The translations under genes and the position numbers were made by a program. Source: Ramazzottius varieornatus (lineage: Eukaryota > Tardigrada > Eutardigrada > Parachela > Ramazzottiidae). Taken from it: 64,000 bases of DNA. This document shows, piece after piece, positions 1 to 13,105 of the stretch. Every line of letters starts with the position of its first letter. The first letter of the stretch is position 1. Below the pieces are notes generated by a model that did no database searches, was not told the origin of the DNA, and saw only the letters and a program-made list of their open reading frames with translations. The stretch covers positions 650,485 to 714,484 of the forward strand of contig BDGG01000001.1 in NCBI GenBank assembly GCA_001949185.1, given 5' to 3'.

Positions 1-455
1 GATGTAGCCACAATGAGGTGACATGTCCCACTAACAACAGGCTGACACTGCAAAAACTCACCCATTTATTGTTGTCACTTTAACAGGGCGCTCTACCTCA
101 ACCCGTTCCCACCCAATGTTTCTGCTAGTTCTGGGGCGCCTTCTGTGTTGTACTATTTCTAACATGTTATGACGGTGATGGTTCTAACCCTGACGTAGTG
201 TTTTGTCTTCCATGCTGTCGTCTCTAACAGGAGCGGTGATCGGATTCAGTACGTATTGGCCACTCTTTCTCCCTTCGTATCGTTGTCCTGTCTGTGATGG
301 CTTGCTTGAGTGGGGTTGTTGCATATAACTGCGTTTTCCTGCCAACAAGGCCCGGCGGTGTTTGCTCCTGATGCTTGCATTGCTTTTGCCGGTTTTGACT
401 AACCCCCAATGTGACAAGGTGAAAAGTCGCACTGACGCCTGGTCATTTCTCACAG

Positions 456-622
456 GCTCAGAAGAGGACCAAGAAGCGACGGAAATGTTGGTGGGTAACG
501 CCCAGAACTTGATGCAGTCCGTCAAGGATGTGGTGCGGGTGGCCGAAGGCGCTTCCATCAAGATGCGAACAGACTCGGGATACAAGCTGCGATGGGCCCG
601 CAAGCGACCGTGGTACACTTAA
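456..622 (+). CDS. VCL: Vinculin, last coding exon (C-terminal tail)
   Basis: This exon encodes about 55 residues of the vinculin tail, the F-actin and PIP2 binding end of the protein that links integrin and cadherin adhesions to actin. Seen in sequence: the motifs [23 protein letters not shown] and RTDSG, and a terminal basic-aromatic RKRPWYT before the TAA at 620-622. Vertebrate vinculin ends almost the same way, with a KTPWYQ-type terminus. An acceptor (tttctcacag) ends at 455, so the exon starts at 456 in phase 1. The rest of the gene lies upstream of the window, and bases 1-455 are intron. The tail looks intact. An alpha-catenin is much less likely, given the lipid-binding C-terminal arm. 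Confidence 0.93.
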
Positions 623-3101
623 TCACACAGTCCCCCGTATAGACCAGACGTAAGTCGGCGCCGCTTTGCCCCTGCGGAAAAACCCTTGGCTGTAAACAAA
701 GATGCCTCCCTTGCTTGCATTTTGCTGCCTTTAACGATGAACATGATAATGAGCTCTATTTTTGAACTCTACGAGAGTTATGTGACTTTTTCGTCGCTAA
801 TCCGGTTCTATGAAAAATAATTCTCTGTCTCCCCTTTCTTTTAACAGTTGCCTTTTACATTTTGCGCCTTTTGATGATGCATAATATTACGTGTAGATTT
901 TAACCCGGCTTCTTCTCTTTCTTAGTTTTACTCTGACAAATCTTATCATTCTACTGTTTTACCATCACTTTTAGGAAGCTGATTACTGTTTTAACCTTTT
1001 AGTCGGTCCAGAATCTCTTGTTTCACCATTTTTATCTGCTGTTGTATCTTGTGACTGCTCTGCAGTCGTCTGCGTTTAGATTTATGCAAAATGTGTCTTA
1101 CTTCCCTGTACCTGAGGTTAGTTTTACGTTGGATGCCTGCGCCCATCGTTCGTGAGGCGAACGAACGTTCTACAACTAGCGCAGTTTACTCGCTACTCGC
1201 CAGTGAATCGAGGGCGAACTTGTGTCACACGGATGAGTTTCCGTCCAGGCTGCCGCCTTTTCGACAGCCAAGGAAAGCCATGCAAATTTGCCATTCCAGA
1301 AATGCTGAAAGGAAAACTCGCAAAATTAGCCCGCGGGAAGAGTTTATTTGAAACTGCCGTTCCTCCGGTTTTCCCGGTATATACTCCCCTTCCGAAAAAG
1401 TGACATCGCGAAGTCTGCTATCGATAACATCGCGAATTGTCTTGTTTCCCAAGGTAGAACACTAGCTGTAGTTGGGGGTGGACGTTGCGCGCGTATACAG
1501 GGTCCGACCATCTTTAGAGCCTACCAGGGCTTCGTCCTTGCACATTGAACTTTCTGAGCTGAGAAAGCCTTCCTGGCGTTAAACATGGGCGTCTCAGGTG
1601 TCAAAACGAATGCTCTGTCGTTTAGAAATAATTTCGTCGTCGTGGAAAACGTTTTGAACCCAGGAGAATTCTTTTAAGTCTGTCGAAATTTCAATGGATC
1701 TTTCAAATGTTCAGTCTTTGGTTTATCGCAAACTCAGTCCTGTAATAAAATGCGCCAGTTGACCCGGGCAGCGAAAAGAACGCTCGGCCTTTGCAGTGGT
1801 CAGAACCACGAGCTAGTTTTAGAAAACGGGGGCAACTTTGTCGTAACAGACTGTATGACCAATGCGCCACCTAGGCAAACTGCTCAGTTCTGCCCCGCCA
1901 TTTTTCTTTCGACCTTCAGTACACGGACCTAGTCCTGAAGGGCTCAGCATAACACCTGAGAAAAGTTTACTCGCTTCAGTTAACTAGTCAGAGCTGCTGA
2001 TTTTCATTTAATGGTGAATAGTTCGTTAAAACATCGATAGCTGAATCGTTACGCGATGGGAAAGTTACAACGTCGGCGTCAGAAAACGCAACTTCGTCTT
2101 GACCGCATCGCGAGTTTTGCCTATGCGTGATGAAATGTTTAGACAGGAACACAGTATCAAGACAAATAAACAAGTTTTATGGCATCTTGTTCATCCTGTA
2201 AACTGTTGATGAATCTTACGAAAGAATCTCAACGCTTGCCAGACGACATGCGGACGGAAGAGGAAGAGGAAGAGGAAGAAGGGAACAGCTGCTGATGGCG
2301 GCGCTGACGACAGTGTTTACTCTCGCCACATTACAGAACGGTTCTCGGGGTCCAGGAAGGGATTTACAGAGATTTCATAATTACGGGCCATTCTCTCTTA
2401 TATAGTCGACAAACTTTGAACCATGTATCCGCAGTGCACAAAGCGTGTCATAATCTTCGATCAGTTTGCTTTTTTTCCTTCTCTCAATCTGGATTACTTC
2501 CAAGCCAGAAACTCGAGCAGAAGATGCTTTCTGCCGTGTCGCTCAAAAACAAGAGCTGTCACGCAGGGAAGTTGCGTAAGTTAGACTTCGTCTATACATC
2601 ATCCTGATTGATCGCAGAAAAAACTCAGCGGCACACTTCGCACTTTACTGCCACGTCTTCAGTACAGCTTGGCAGCTTTAAGTTCATCTTCTCAAATATC
2701 CATCACGCAATCATCTTCCAGTCAGAATGTTCCTTCCCTCGCATTTTTATTGCTTCCCGTTAGGTCAATCCACCAATCAACCTGCTCAGATGTTCGTTAC
2801 CATGCATCACCGTGGTTGATCTGACTTAATCAACTGATCCATTTCTGGACTTTATTGGCGCGCTTTTCTACCATATCGCTTTCTGAGTCTTGCGTTCCCC
2901 TGAAGGAGGTTGACCCTTGTGCACAGCTTTTTACCGAGAAGGAGGAGAACGTTCAATTTGTAATCGCTACGTGGACCCATTACAGTTCTCACTTAGAGTC
3001 CCACTCAGTGCCACATCATCGCACGGCCTCTCTACTGCGCCTGCATTCATCAATTTCCTGACACAGCGTGGCGCACTTCGATCCTTTTCTTCAACTGCCT
3101 T

Positions 3102-3137
3102 CCTTCCTTCCTTCCTTCCTTCCTTCCTCCCTCCATC
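3102..3137. repeat. (TTCC)n microsatellite
   Basis: An uninterrupted run of ccttccttcc units grades into ctccctccatccctcc. It is a simple repeat with no coding interpretation. Confidence 0.9.
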
Positions 3138-3383
3138 CCTCCTGTGGGCTCTCTTGCGTGGCGTTAAACGTTGCTTCATTCCTGCTCCCTAACAGTTATT
3201 ACCGACAAACAAGGCCCGACGTTAACCTTTCGCCTGGATAGCCTGAGGTTCTTGTGTGACGTGGGCGAGAGAGGGATCAACATTGCGGAACAAGGGTTGT
3301 TGCCAACAATTCCACCGTGCGCACACCGGTGTGTGTCAGGCACATCTGTCGGTAGTCATCCCTCGACTTCATGCATGCCGGCT

Positions 3384-3411
3384 GCTGCGGCTGCTGCTGC
3401 TGCTGCTGAAC
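3384..3411. repeat. (CTG)n trinucleotide repeat
   Basis: A ctgctgcggctgctgctgctgctgctg tract lies just upstream of the candidate exon at 3440. It gives polyAla or polyGln in spurious frames. Confidence 0.85.
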
Positions 3412-3439
3412 GCTGGACGACTGTCTCATCAATCCTTCA

Positions 3440-3852
3440 ATGTTGCCTGACAAGGATCGCAAGATGCCGGTGGCACTCAACTTCCTGGATTTGGCTGAAC
3501 CGCGCCTAGGTAAGCATAGCTATTATTCCCGCATTACAATAACACCATATGTGGGAGTGACGTTAACGATTCCAGGACGTGAAAGAGTGCTTTAGTATTA
3601 TCATACTAATTTTAAAACTTCCTTGACGTACATTGAAAATTCCACACGCATGTTGGAAAATGGTAGTCAGTATCATCTAGAAATTCTTTCTTGGTCTGGA
3701 GATAATTCGTGCTAAGGAGGACGTGAATTTACGTATTGATTGGTGGATTGAATGTGGATCTGGGGCAGTATTGACAATGAACTGTTTCCGATCTGTTACA
3801 GCGGATAATCTCAAGCACAATGGCGAAACCTTGGTCAAGTTCATCGGTGTCG
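3440..3852 (+). CDS. Two candidate exons of an unrecognised gene
   Basis: Seen: an ATG at 3440 opens a frame (MLPDKDRKMPVALNFLDLAE...) that ends at an excellent donor (cctag|gtaagc) after 3509. A second piece, 3802-3852, is preceded by the acceptor gttacag and followed by gtaagt. It continues the same frame with the peptide ADNLKHNGETLVKFIGV. The phases join as a GCG codon. The LVKFIG string faintly resembles the first strand of PTB domains (LVKFLG), but no downstream exon was found. The frame phase does not match the first F-BAR exon at 6967, so these are not simple 5' exons of that gene. They may be a relic, the start of a gene with missing exons, or chance. Confidence 0.25.
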
Positions 3853-6800
3853 GTAAGTCGGGTCTAATCTGCAATTTCCATAGATGATTTCGATCGGCGA
3901 TATCAATAAGATTGGGGTTGAATCCCTGGAGGACTATGGTCCATTCTTTGGCGGGACTTTCTTCCAGCGAATGATGTGATCGTTAACGATGGAAGATGGG
4001 ATTATTTCCTAAGTATCATGAGGTGTCAGGGTGAGGTAACTTCTCCATGCTTCTTTGGCGATGATCATTTGGCGTACGAACGTATACTGTTTACTTTACT
4101 CCACGTTGGTTGCCAAAGAACAGTTGGCTGTGGGCCATCTGAATACTTCATGTGCTAGAACAATCAGGCGGAAAGGAGAGTAGGTTGATGGACAGCAGGG
4201 AGAATTGAACCAGAAAAGCTTAAATTCCCATTATCTGGTGATCGACAATTCACCACCAGGAAGAATTACTTGGCATCGATTACTTCAAACGTGAAGACAT
4301 TCAACATCTAAAGATCCACAACTCGATTATGGCATTTTTGCGCGTGTTGAACTGAACGAGCTCTGCAGTTTTTTAAAGGCTACGTTCGTATTTCACAAAC
4401 CGTGTAAGATTCGCCAGGCGCGCCTTTCTTCTGCTTTTTGTGCGATTGTTAAATTTTAGACACCATAAGACATTTTGAAACTTTTTTTTGCTTGGAAAAC
4501 TACGCCAAGGACATGACTTTTCAGGGCTTTGAGAAAGAACCAAGTGGAGAGTAATTTGCAAATGATGGGCGAAAGTAGGGCAGAATTTTTTCAGTGCATT
4601 CTCAGCAGTTTGGCGCCAGCACACTAATTTACAGCTATGCCCATCAACTCTTGCCGGGATATTGACATTTGATTATGACAAGTCACAAACCCCGTCTCGT
4701 CTTTGATGCATCTACTGGTTCGAACTGCTAGACCGCAAAAAGTCATCGTCTATATTTGTGTGTTCCGCTCGATATTCGACGGGACGTAATTAGGTCAATC
4801 TTCAGCGCTGCACTCTCAAGTCGATCTTTATCCCCACTTTCACTTCACTGCGTTTACCCACACGGCAAAATCTTCGAATATTTTTTTAAGCAGCATACTG
4901 TAGTAAGAATAAGAGGAAAATTTAATAATGTGCAGCCGAAAGCCGTATGGCTTGATACCTTCAAAGAGACTGCAGCGGCAACCAGCCACCAACAATAACC
5001 ATATTATTTCATTCATAAGGGTGTGACGCTCATTTCGCCCAATGTTGGTGATTAAAAGTGACCGGTGGATCCACGGGGAATATTTTGGCACATTAAGCGA
5101 ACAATTTTGAATGATGTGATGCTATGCGGAGGTCTAATGAGGGTGGGAGAACTGGCACTTGAAGAGCGGGCGCAGTGTTGCTTGAGGTTTTTAATATTAT
5201 GGGCGAATAAACAGTGTGAAAGAGAGTTGGAAGTCGTGTTGCTGCACTTTATCAAGTATTTACCATTTCGTAATAATTTGTTGACTTTTTCCACTGCTAG
5301 TTCCTGCCGGCTTTCAGATCCTTTCATCTACTCTAAATACAATTTCCGGGTGTTAGGTTTGAACGAAAGAAAGCTAACCATTTCAAGCAGTTCTCAGCCT
5401 CAAACATATATAAACACCGGCAAATTAAAAACAAGAACCCGACGCTCAAAGGTACCAAAAGAGCGAACTCTCGTTGATCATGACGCTATTCAACTGAAGA
5501 AAAACTCTAGAAACTCAACGGGAAGAATAAAATCATTTGGGTCTCCATTCTGGTTTGGTTTTTCATGTACTGTATGAAAACTTTTCAGTCCTACTGCAAA
5601 TCGCATCGAAGCTTTCTCGGGACTACTCTTGATGACGTGAGATTTTTGCGCGTGTGGTTACCGGAATCGGTTATGTACCTGTGTACGTGAGACACAAGTA
5701 TTAATATCAATAATCCGGCTCCTCCATTTACGTACCTTATGCTCGGACTGGCCGAGTAAAAGCAGCCAGTGCCGTTCAACCTAGCATTGATCGTCCACAG
5801 GGAACCGAATGCCCTGCTTCCTTCCAGGTGCGCCAAACACGGCCGGTTGTTCCTTCGTCCCTTTCAGCGTTTGTCTGTCACGTCTTTTCCACGCACCTTC
5901 GGCTCAAATTTCAATAAAGCAACGTATGGACGTGTAGTTAACAAGCCCTTCAACGAGCAACTCCAAGATCCTACCTTTTTTAGCTTCTCGCACGTGCGTG
6001 CCTAGTCCCGCCGTCGGTTTTATCGACCTCATTAGACTCATGACAAAAATTGATATTAGCATAATTATGATTCCTGATATAAGCTCTTCCGTGACGGTAA
6101 AGATGGTCTACAGTCAGTTGTGGATTGTTGGACTATAGTTCACTACGGGGCACCTACTGTTAGGCCAGTCTGTCCCGCTCGTTCGTATTAATACCTGCTC
6201 AGGAGCGAGAGCCAGTCGGGCAAATTGATTTTCAATGAACTATTTCGACTATAGTGTGGGTGTGATACAATAACCTATTTGTTTAGTATACTTCACCGCC
6301 GCTCAGTTTCCTAAGGTCCTTTGAAAATCAATTTGAGCAGAAAATTAATATTCCATTATTGCATTCCAGAATTTCTTTCTGTGGATTCAATATTGATTGG
6401 CGGTGCATTTGCGGCATGCAGTTCAATGTTGCCCACAGGGTTGCCCGCTTATCCACTGATGGTTCGACATTGAAGGTTATCGTCTATCAGGCTTCATGGT
6501 ACACTAGAGAATTGGCGGAACAAAGATTTAAATAGACAGATCATAAGTAGGTTTCATATTGTCTGAGAGTGGCGGCCCAAATAACGCTTTACGAGCAAGT
6601 CGTTCAGTCTTCCACATCATTTCTGCCTATAAGCTCGTTCCCGCCATCTGTTCTCTTCCAAGAATATGCTCTCATGTTAACGTTGCTGCGGTTAAAAATC
6701 TCCAGCTTGTGTACAGCTGTCTTTATCTTGTGCCGACCTTCAACTTGACTCGAGCTTCGACGTTAAGCTCGTTCTTGGCTGACTTCTAGTCTTCCGCTTC

Positions 6801-6966
6801 CGGCATCACAACAGAAACAGCTGTGTCGCCGGAAGATCGTGTTGTAGATTGCCTGCCTCATTTGGCTTGTGCTTGTGTGGGAGACTGGCCCTGTACTTCG
6901 TGACAGAGATGTTGTTCGGATGACGGCCATCTGCCATTACGACGTTAGATGAACTGTTTTCCCACG
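3853..6966. other. Intergenic spacer upstream of the F-BAR gene
   Basis: About 3.1 kb contains several unsupported open frames (the longest, + strand 5065-5577, 170 codons). They lack recognisable motifs and convincing splice context. The promoter of the F-BAR gene must lie in its right-hand part, but I see no unambiguous core promoter element. Confidence 0.4.
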
Positions 6967-9900
6967 ATGTCTAGCACGACCATAGAGCCCAGGAGCGTGC
7001 CTGACCGCCAACGCAAGCTGGGAGTACCCATGCAGGAGAAGGTTATTGGATCTTTGATTGTTGCAGTGGCCGACTTCCTCCAGAAAAGTGCCGCCATCTA
7101 CGAGCAACATGGAGAGGAATTGCGCAGCTTGGTCTTACAAGGACGACAGCAGGTGGACAAGCTGAAGCAAGACGGGTAGGTTTTCTCATCGCACTTCTAA
7201 AATTCGACTCATGCAAACGAAGAGTCTATTCTTTTGCTAGTTTTTCCCCATCAAGAAGTGAGAAAACAAGAGTCTACAGTATGCGCGTAACAAATGCGTG
7301 TCAGTCATCTTAGAAAGCTTACATGCCAGCTTGTCTGAAAAGATTAATCGTCCATGTGATCAGCATTTTCAAAGGCCACATTACGGACATGAACGATACA
7401 ATTGCTCAAGTAAAAATAGCGCGATGACGTCAGAAAACTTCCATGTTTCGATACCGCCCCCAACACCGGCGGCATGAACTTTCTTGAGTAACACTCGTGA
7501 ATCGTCATCTCAATCGACACTTCAAAACGTCCGAAATTCTTGGATCAAGAGTCCACCAGAATTAGCCTTCGGAGAGGTCACAGCTGGCTCTCTGTACAGG
7601 CTCAACGTTCTCAGACGCCGCCAGACATGGACCAGCTGTTTCTTAATCGAGCCAATTACCCGAAGCGGTTCACCGTAATAAACAGCAGAATCGTTAATTT
7701 ACTACAGTTTCGCCCCGAAAACATATAATTTTTTCACTGCGTTAACTGCTAACTTTTTTGAACGGGAAAACTGAGCTACTGGTGGATAAAGGAGAAGGAA
7801 ATTAAGTCAAAAGTTGAATCGCAATTTGATTGACTTTTTCTTTCTATAGCGACTTCCTCATTCCAAGCCTGCTGAAAACATGGGATCAAATGCTCAATTA
7901 CACGGCCATCACGAGCGACGAGAATATCGAAATGGCCAACAAGCTGTCCTCCGACATCTCCATCCGCCTTCTCAACACCACCGGCCACCGCAAAGTCCAG
8001 ACGCAAAAGCTCTTCGAAGAACGGTCCGCCCTGGAATCCACCGTTGGCCAGGCCGAAGATCAACTTTACCAGGTCAGTTATGAAAACATCGTAGAAATGC
8101 GGAAGAAAGCGCGCACGTCAGCCATCTGTACGAAAGGAGCCTACATGCAGTATATCTCAAGTCACAATATCCGAAATTAAATGGCTTCGGTGAAAGACCT
8201 AGTCGGTTCTTTTTAGGCTCAGAAAAGCTATATCGAAGCCTACGGTAACTTTATGTTATCCAATGGGAATAAAGCCGCCGAAGAATCGCAGACGAAGACA
8301 CGGTACCTCAACAGCCACAATACCTACGTCCTCCAGCTGCACCGCTACAATAGCATCATGGAGGACTACCAGACTAACGTCCTCCCCCAATGGTTTCAGG
8401 TATGGTTGACATCTCGCTCTCCTGGGAACCCATAGTGCATACCTAAGCTAATCATAATGGGATAAGGCTCTTCATCCGCTCAAGCCGTGCGATATCTAAT
8501 TTATATTGCTCCCCCAGGAAGTGGACAGTGTGTGCACCGACGTCTATTCCGCTCTGTGCGCCTCTCTCATCGATCTCAATCAGCGTCAAGGCATTAAAGT
8601 AAGCTCTCGGTACTTCCGCTACACCGTATAGCTCTCATAAAAACCCCACTGAAACACATCCAGCTTCCAACTTTCAAAGTAGCAATAGTACCGTCATTTC
8701 TACCGGCCTCGTACCATACACTACGCTGAGTAACACGCAAAGCATGACACCGCCTAAATAAAAATCAGGGTACCAACGTCATGGCACACCAGGTGTTTGA
8801 AAGTCAACCTGATCGAGTTAACTCCGGAAAGTCCTGTTTTCTGTTTGCATTGAGTGCACTTCAGTGTTACTCTGCTGTTGAGCATGGCGCACGCTGGAAA
8901 GAAGGCGGAAGTGCAACTTTTCTTTGTGGTTTATCATATGCGTAATGAGGTGCGATGAAGGGAATATCGTTTCCGGTTGTAGGCCGTCCATGAAAGCAAG
9001 CGTTGTGAAGAGCTGATCCAGATGGCCAAACAGGTGGATAGTAAGACAGACCTGATTCTCTTTGCTCGCGGCCAGGACTCTGTCGGTAGCCCTTTGGGTG
9101 GACGCGGCAAGCGCCTAGAGTTCCAGCCGCCGGCGCACAGTGCGCAGGACGGACCCAAGGACGAGATTGTGGTCGACGTCAACACGTCCAAAGTGACCCG
9201 CTCTACCATGGACTCTTTGCTGGCTGACGAATCTAATCTGGAAGCCCAACTGAAACGCCAGTATCAGACGCTCAACGATCTTCTTGCCACTCAGCAAAAG
9301 TAAGTCTGATAATTGTAATGGCACTTCCTTCTTGTCTTCCGAAATCGTTACCAACCTCTAGAAAACTGCCAAGAAGGCGTTGTCGTCCTCTGAGGTATAT
9401 TTAGAAAGATGGCCTTACGGAAAATTTAGTCTACTGTGTTACAACAACTTGGTCAGATGACACATTTTTTTGGACAAGAAAAACGAAGCTATTGTTACAA
9501 AAGATCTAGAGGGACATCAAATATGCCTACGGCTCCGTTGACATGTTGATATTGCAGGCAATTGGAAATGCATCTGTACAGTCGAGTCGCATCCATTCAG
9601 GAAGAGATTAGTGATGTCCGGAAAGCAATACGACTTACCAAGATCAGACTGTCCGGCCTTCATGGACAAGTAAGTCCCCTTTTTCGCAACAGCGCAATCA
9701 GGCTAAGTTTTCTTCTACGACCTTTGGGAGTACCGACCCGTAAAAACTACCACGATCAAATCTCGATAAAAAAATCGATAGGCTGGAAACTTTCGTGGAA
9801 ACTTCTCGGGACTTTCAGGGCAATTTCGTCAGTCAACTATGCGTAGAACTTTGGATTCGAACTATAGAGATCAGAACTCATCTGTTGGTCGAAATCCAAG

Positions 9901-12900
9901 AGTGTCAATGAATTTTTGCGTGGTGCTAGTGTAGCAAGAAGAGGCGGGAATTCTTCCCCAGATCAAGTACTTGAAACCATGCGAGAGGAAATGAAAAAAG
10001 GCAATTAGGTCATTTGGCCTGTAATTTATGGATGATGATCGGGGAGCAATGGCGTCAGCGGGAGGAAACTCTACACTTCGTTGACAGTAATAACCGTCCC
10101 GGTGTCAGTCTGTCAGACGGATACCTGAGGCGCTCCCTGGCCGACCTTCTTGACACCGATGACGGCCTGACGGGGCTTAATGAGCGCGGCCCGTTTCCGC
10201 CTATCCTTCCTCCCGCCATCGATCTCTGCAGTTGAGCCACAACAAGCTCGCGCAATTGATGAGATGGAAGTCATTTAACTGACGCTTCCTGCTAACGTTT
10301 CCTCGAGCGTGCTTGGTTCAAGCTGGAACCCAGCTGGAAGAGTTCCACACAAGCTTGCCGGATGCGACAGTGAGGGTTCTTTGTCTAACACACTTTTTCT
10401 GCGGCGTAAACCCAACCTGTCAGTCAGACTCAAGACTGTGGTTCGACTTCCTTGAATCTGGTTCTGTATCCTAAGGACTTTATACCCGAAGGGTTATGCT
10501 AGGTTGGAAATATGGTACTCAGCTAATCGGATGTTGTCTGTGGTGTGTATAGCTGTGTATTCTGGATTGCCGTTATGCCTCGCGCAGAGCCTCCGTTAAT
10601 TATCTGACCCCGACGGAACTCTTGCCGGAACCGGTCATGAATCCTGCGGGAATGAAAACCCGCTGGCGTAAGGCCTTCTTCAACCTCAAACGTAATGGAA
10701 CCCTGAAAAGAGAACATGAAAAGCTGCCCGCCGATTATTCCGGAAGCGGCAATGCGGCGACGGGAAGTAGAACCTCGTCGACCCAGAAAAGCGTAAGTTT
10801 GTCAGTTCTCTATCCTAATTTCTTCCACCTGAAGATTCGAACAGCGGTCTTTTGGTTGAGTGTTCTGATTTATGCTCCCGGAATAGAATATAGAACAAAA
10901 TGGTAATTTAATATCCAATGGGACTCTAAGAACACTTGAGAAGCCGGCAAACAAATCGTAGAAGATCGTTGACTTGAACAGCGCAGGTTTGCAGCCATTC
11001 AGAACGCAAAACTGCGCTACTTGATAAAACGCTCTTGACCGTTTCGTTTACCGACAGCTCAACCTTTTCGGAAAATACCACGCATTGGCCGTAAAATGTT
11101 ATAGCGGGACAGTGGATAAATTCTACTGCTCTGTGACAAACTCTGATGCGACAACATTATTACGTGACACTGAACGTGAATATGTTTCCCGGCATTTTCA
11201 TGTCAATGGTGATGGAACAAACTCCTTTTCCAGCCGAAAGTCAAACGCAATGTCTTTCGCACTGCTATGTCCAGCTCCGAGTTGAATGTCAACGGTTTGA
11301 AGCTCAATTCATCCTCCAGCGCCGACAAGTCCGCCGCCAACAACGCCGCGGCGATCGACGTCGACCCCATCTACCTTCTTCTAAAACAAGGTGGAGCCCT
11401 CAATCCCCGCCAGAAAGGTGGAGACACGGATTCCGGTCTGGGTTCCGGCTCACTGACGACCAGCGACCGTCGACCTTCGCGCGACAGTGTTGTGGCAGGC
11501 TCCAGTCGCCATGTCATGGACCGGCGCAACAGCAGCATGTCCGAGCCTGAGTCTGTCGAAGCCACTACGCGGACGCGGGGACCCATGCTCAACACCAGAA
11601 TGAAGAGTATTTCCTTGGATAGTCCGGACCAGGAAGTCGTCATGCAAGGCAGACCGGGAAGGCCTGTACTGGAGAGAGGCCAGAGTACGGTAGGCCCGCT
11701 ACCGAAAACAGCCAGTCCGGGGAATAAGCGAAGGATACTGCAGATGAAGGGAAGGGGAAAGTCGCTGGATCTGGGAGATGGACCAGGAGAAGTAAAGTCA
11801 CCTGAGACAACGGTAAGGTCGAGAGAACGAAAATGAACGACTCGGATTACTTTAGTTTTTCTACGCGCTTCTCCATATTTTTGGGCCTCCATATTTGTTG
11901 TTCGACCTACGAGGTTGAGGACATAGTTCTGCCGTACCCGTTTCTGGGACATAAGGGGTTATATTCCCAGCTCACTGCACCACCTCACTTGGATTTTCGT
12001 TCCCCAGGGAGACAAACTTATCTCCCATTCCTCTGGATTGACGGGAAGTTCAGGGTCGAAGAAACTGCTCTTGGGAGTAGGAGGGGTCGCCTGATGTTAA
12101 AAAGCCTAAAATTTGCATCAACAGGCGTACGATGAGAAATGAATCAAGCGTTCACAATAATGTTCAAACTTTTTACGCCGTCAGAATTTACGTCCGAAAA
12201 ACGGGTACCGCAGAATTACAGTATGTCGTTTACCTCGTAATGATTATCATGTGCGACGAACTTTGGGCATGTGGAAAGTCCAGGTTTTTACAAAGACCAG
12301 ATGTTTCCAGCGTTGCGGGCCACGGTTGTTAAATGCAATGCTATTTTCTACAGGCAGCACCGGCTCAAAACGTATTCGTTGCCCTACAGTCCTACCGATG
12401 CAAAGGTCCCGACGAGTTAGAACTCCGTCCCGGTGATCGCGTAGTGGTCGTGGACTCTTCAAAGCCCGATTGGTGGAGGGGCAAGTGCTTCAGTGCGACC
12501 GGGCACTTTCCTAGGTAAATATTATCGTTTCATCACATTACCCGAGCTTCCTTGAAACCATTTGCATCAGGAGACAGAATCGATCCTAACCTCAGTTTTC
12601 GCTTGACAGCGAGTGTGTTGCACGCGTCAATCCCGGTGAGCGCGTCTGCGTCGTCTCCCATTCACTCCAACTTAATGAGAACGGCACAGTTTTGCGTCTG
12701 TCAAAAAACGACGTAAGTTGGAAATCATATTCCGAGTACTCAACAGCGAACCACAGCCGACAGCGCGGAAAACAGATCCGCCCAGATCGTTTACCGAAGT
12801 GGCGCATACTACCAGCCGAACACACTGGAAACGTGCGCCACTTGAGAAACAACCTCGCTTTGATCGTTCTCAAAATTGACGCACGCTTCCGGCCAATGCA

Positions 12901-13105
12901 AAAATAGAGCGGACCACTTGAGACAACGATCGGGCCGAGTCGGTTCGCCGAGCTTCCAGTTCATTTCTATGATTTCGTCTTTTTTCTGCAGATTGTAATG
13001 ACAACTGGTCCCGATGAAGCCGGCATGGTCCCTATCCGTTGTGGTGGAAAGCGCGCTTGCTGCCCGCTGAAGTACCTGCAAGTTCTGGACTATTTTGAAA
13101 TCTAA
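6967..13105 (+). CDS. F-BAR protein with STAC-like tandem SH3 domains (850 aa)
   Basis: Complete gene. Exons: 6967-7175, 7850-8072, 8217-8399, 8518-8598, 8983-9299, 9558-9669, 10047-10230, 10323-10369, 10553-10792, 11234-11812, 12354-12514, 12610-12712, 12992-13105. They sum to 2553 nt with every phase consistent. Residues about 10-270 form an FES/FER-like F-BAR helical domain (SYIEAYGNF, TYVLQLHRYNSIMEDY), which senses or bends membranes. About 310-375 is another predicted coiled coil. A Ser-rich linker follows, with a DPIYLLLKQGGAL motif. SH3-1 at about 729-785 has the ALQSY and DWWRGK hallmarks. SH3-2 at about 790-850 follows after the short VNPGERV linker, the layout of STAC adaptors. No C1, SH2, kinase or RhoGAP domain is seen. 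It is probably a cortical membrane-to-signalling scaffold. The two least certain exons are 10047-10230 and 10323-10369, because their splice sites are weak. Confidence 0.85.
12797..12846. repeat. Intronic palindromic repeat, copy in F-BAR gene intron 12
   Basis: The left arm aagtggcgca and the right arm gtgcgccacttgag face each other about 50 bp apart. This matches a family seen about 20 times in the window. A more degraded second copy follows at about 12868-12928. Confidence 0.8.

Larger units (their letters stand above)
623..3439. other. Vinculin 3' region and gene-poor spacer
   Basis: Bases after the vinculin stop are presumably 3'UTR and then intergenic DNA. No open frame here is convincing on either strand. 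Visible features are a purine-rich tract of GAGGAA-like units near 2258-2282 and simple repeats listed separately. No protein family was recognised. Confidence 0.5.

Noticed and set aside
5065-5577. 170-codon plus-strand open frame upstream of the F-BAR gene
   Set aside because: Composition and lack of motifs suggest an open stretch by chance; no splice or start context supports it.
3440-6966. Candidate exons 3440-3509/3802-3852 as the 5' end of the F-BAR gene
   Set aside because: The second piece ends in phase 1, and no acceptor near 6967 accepts that phase in the F-BAR frame.
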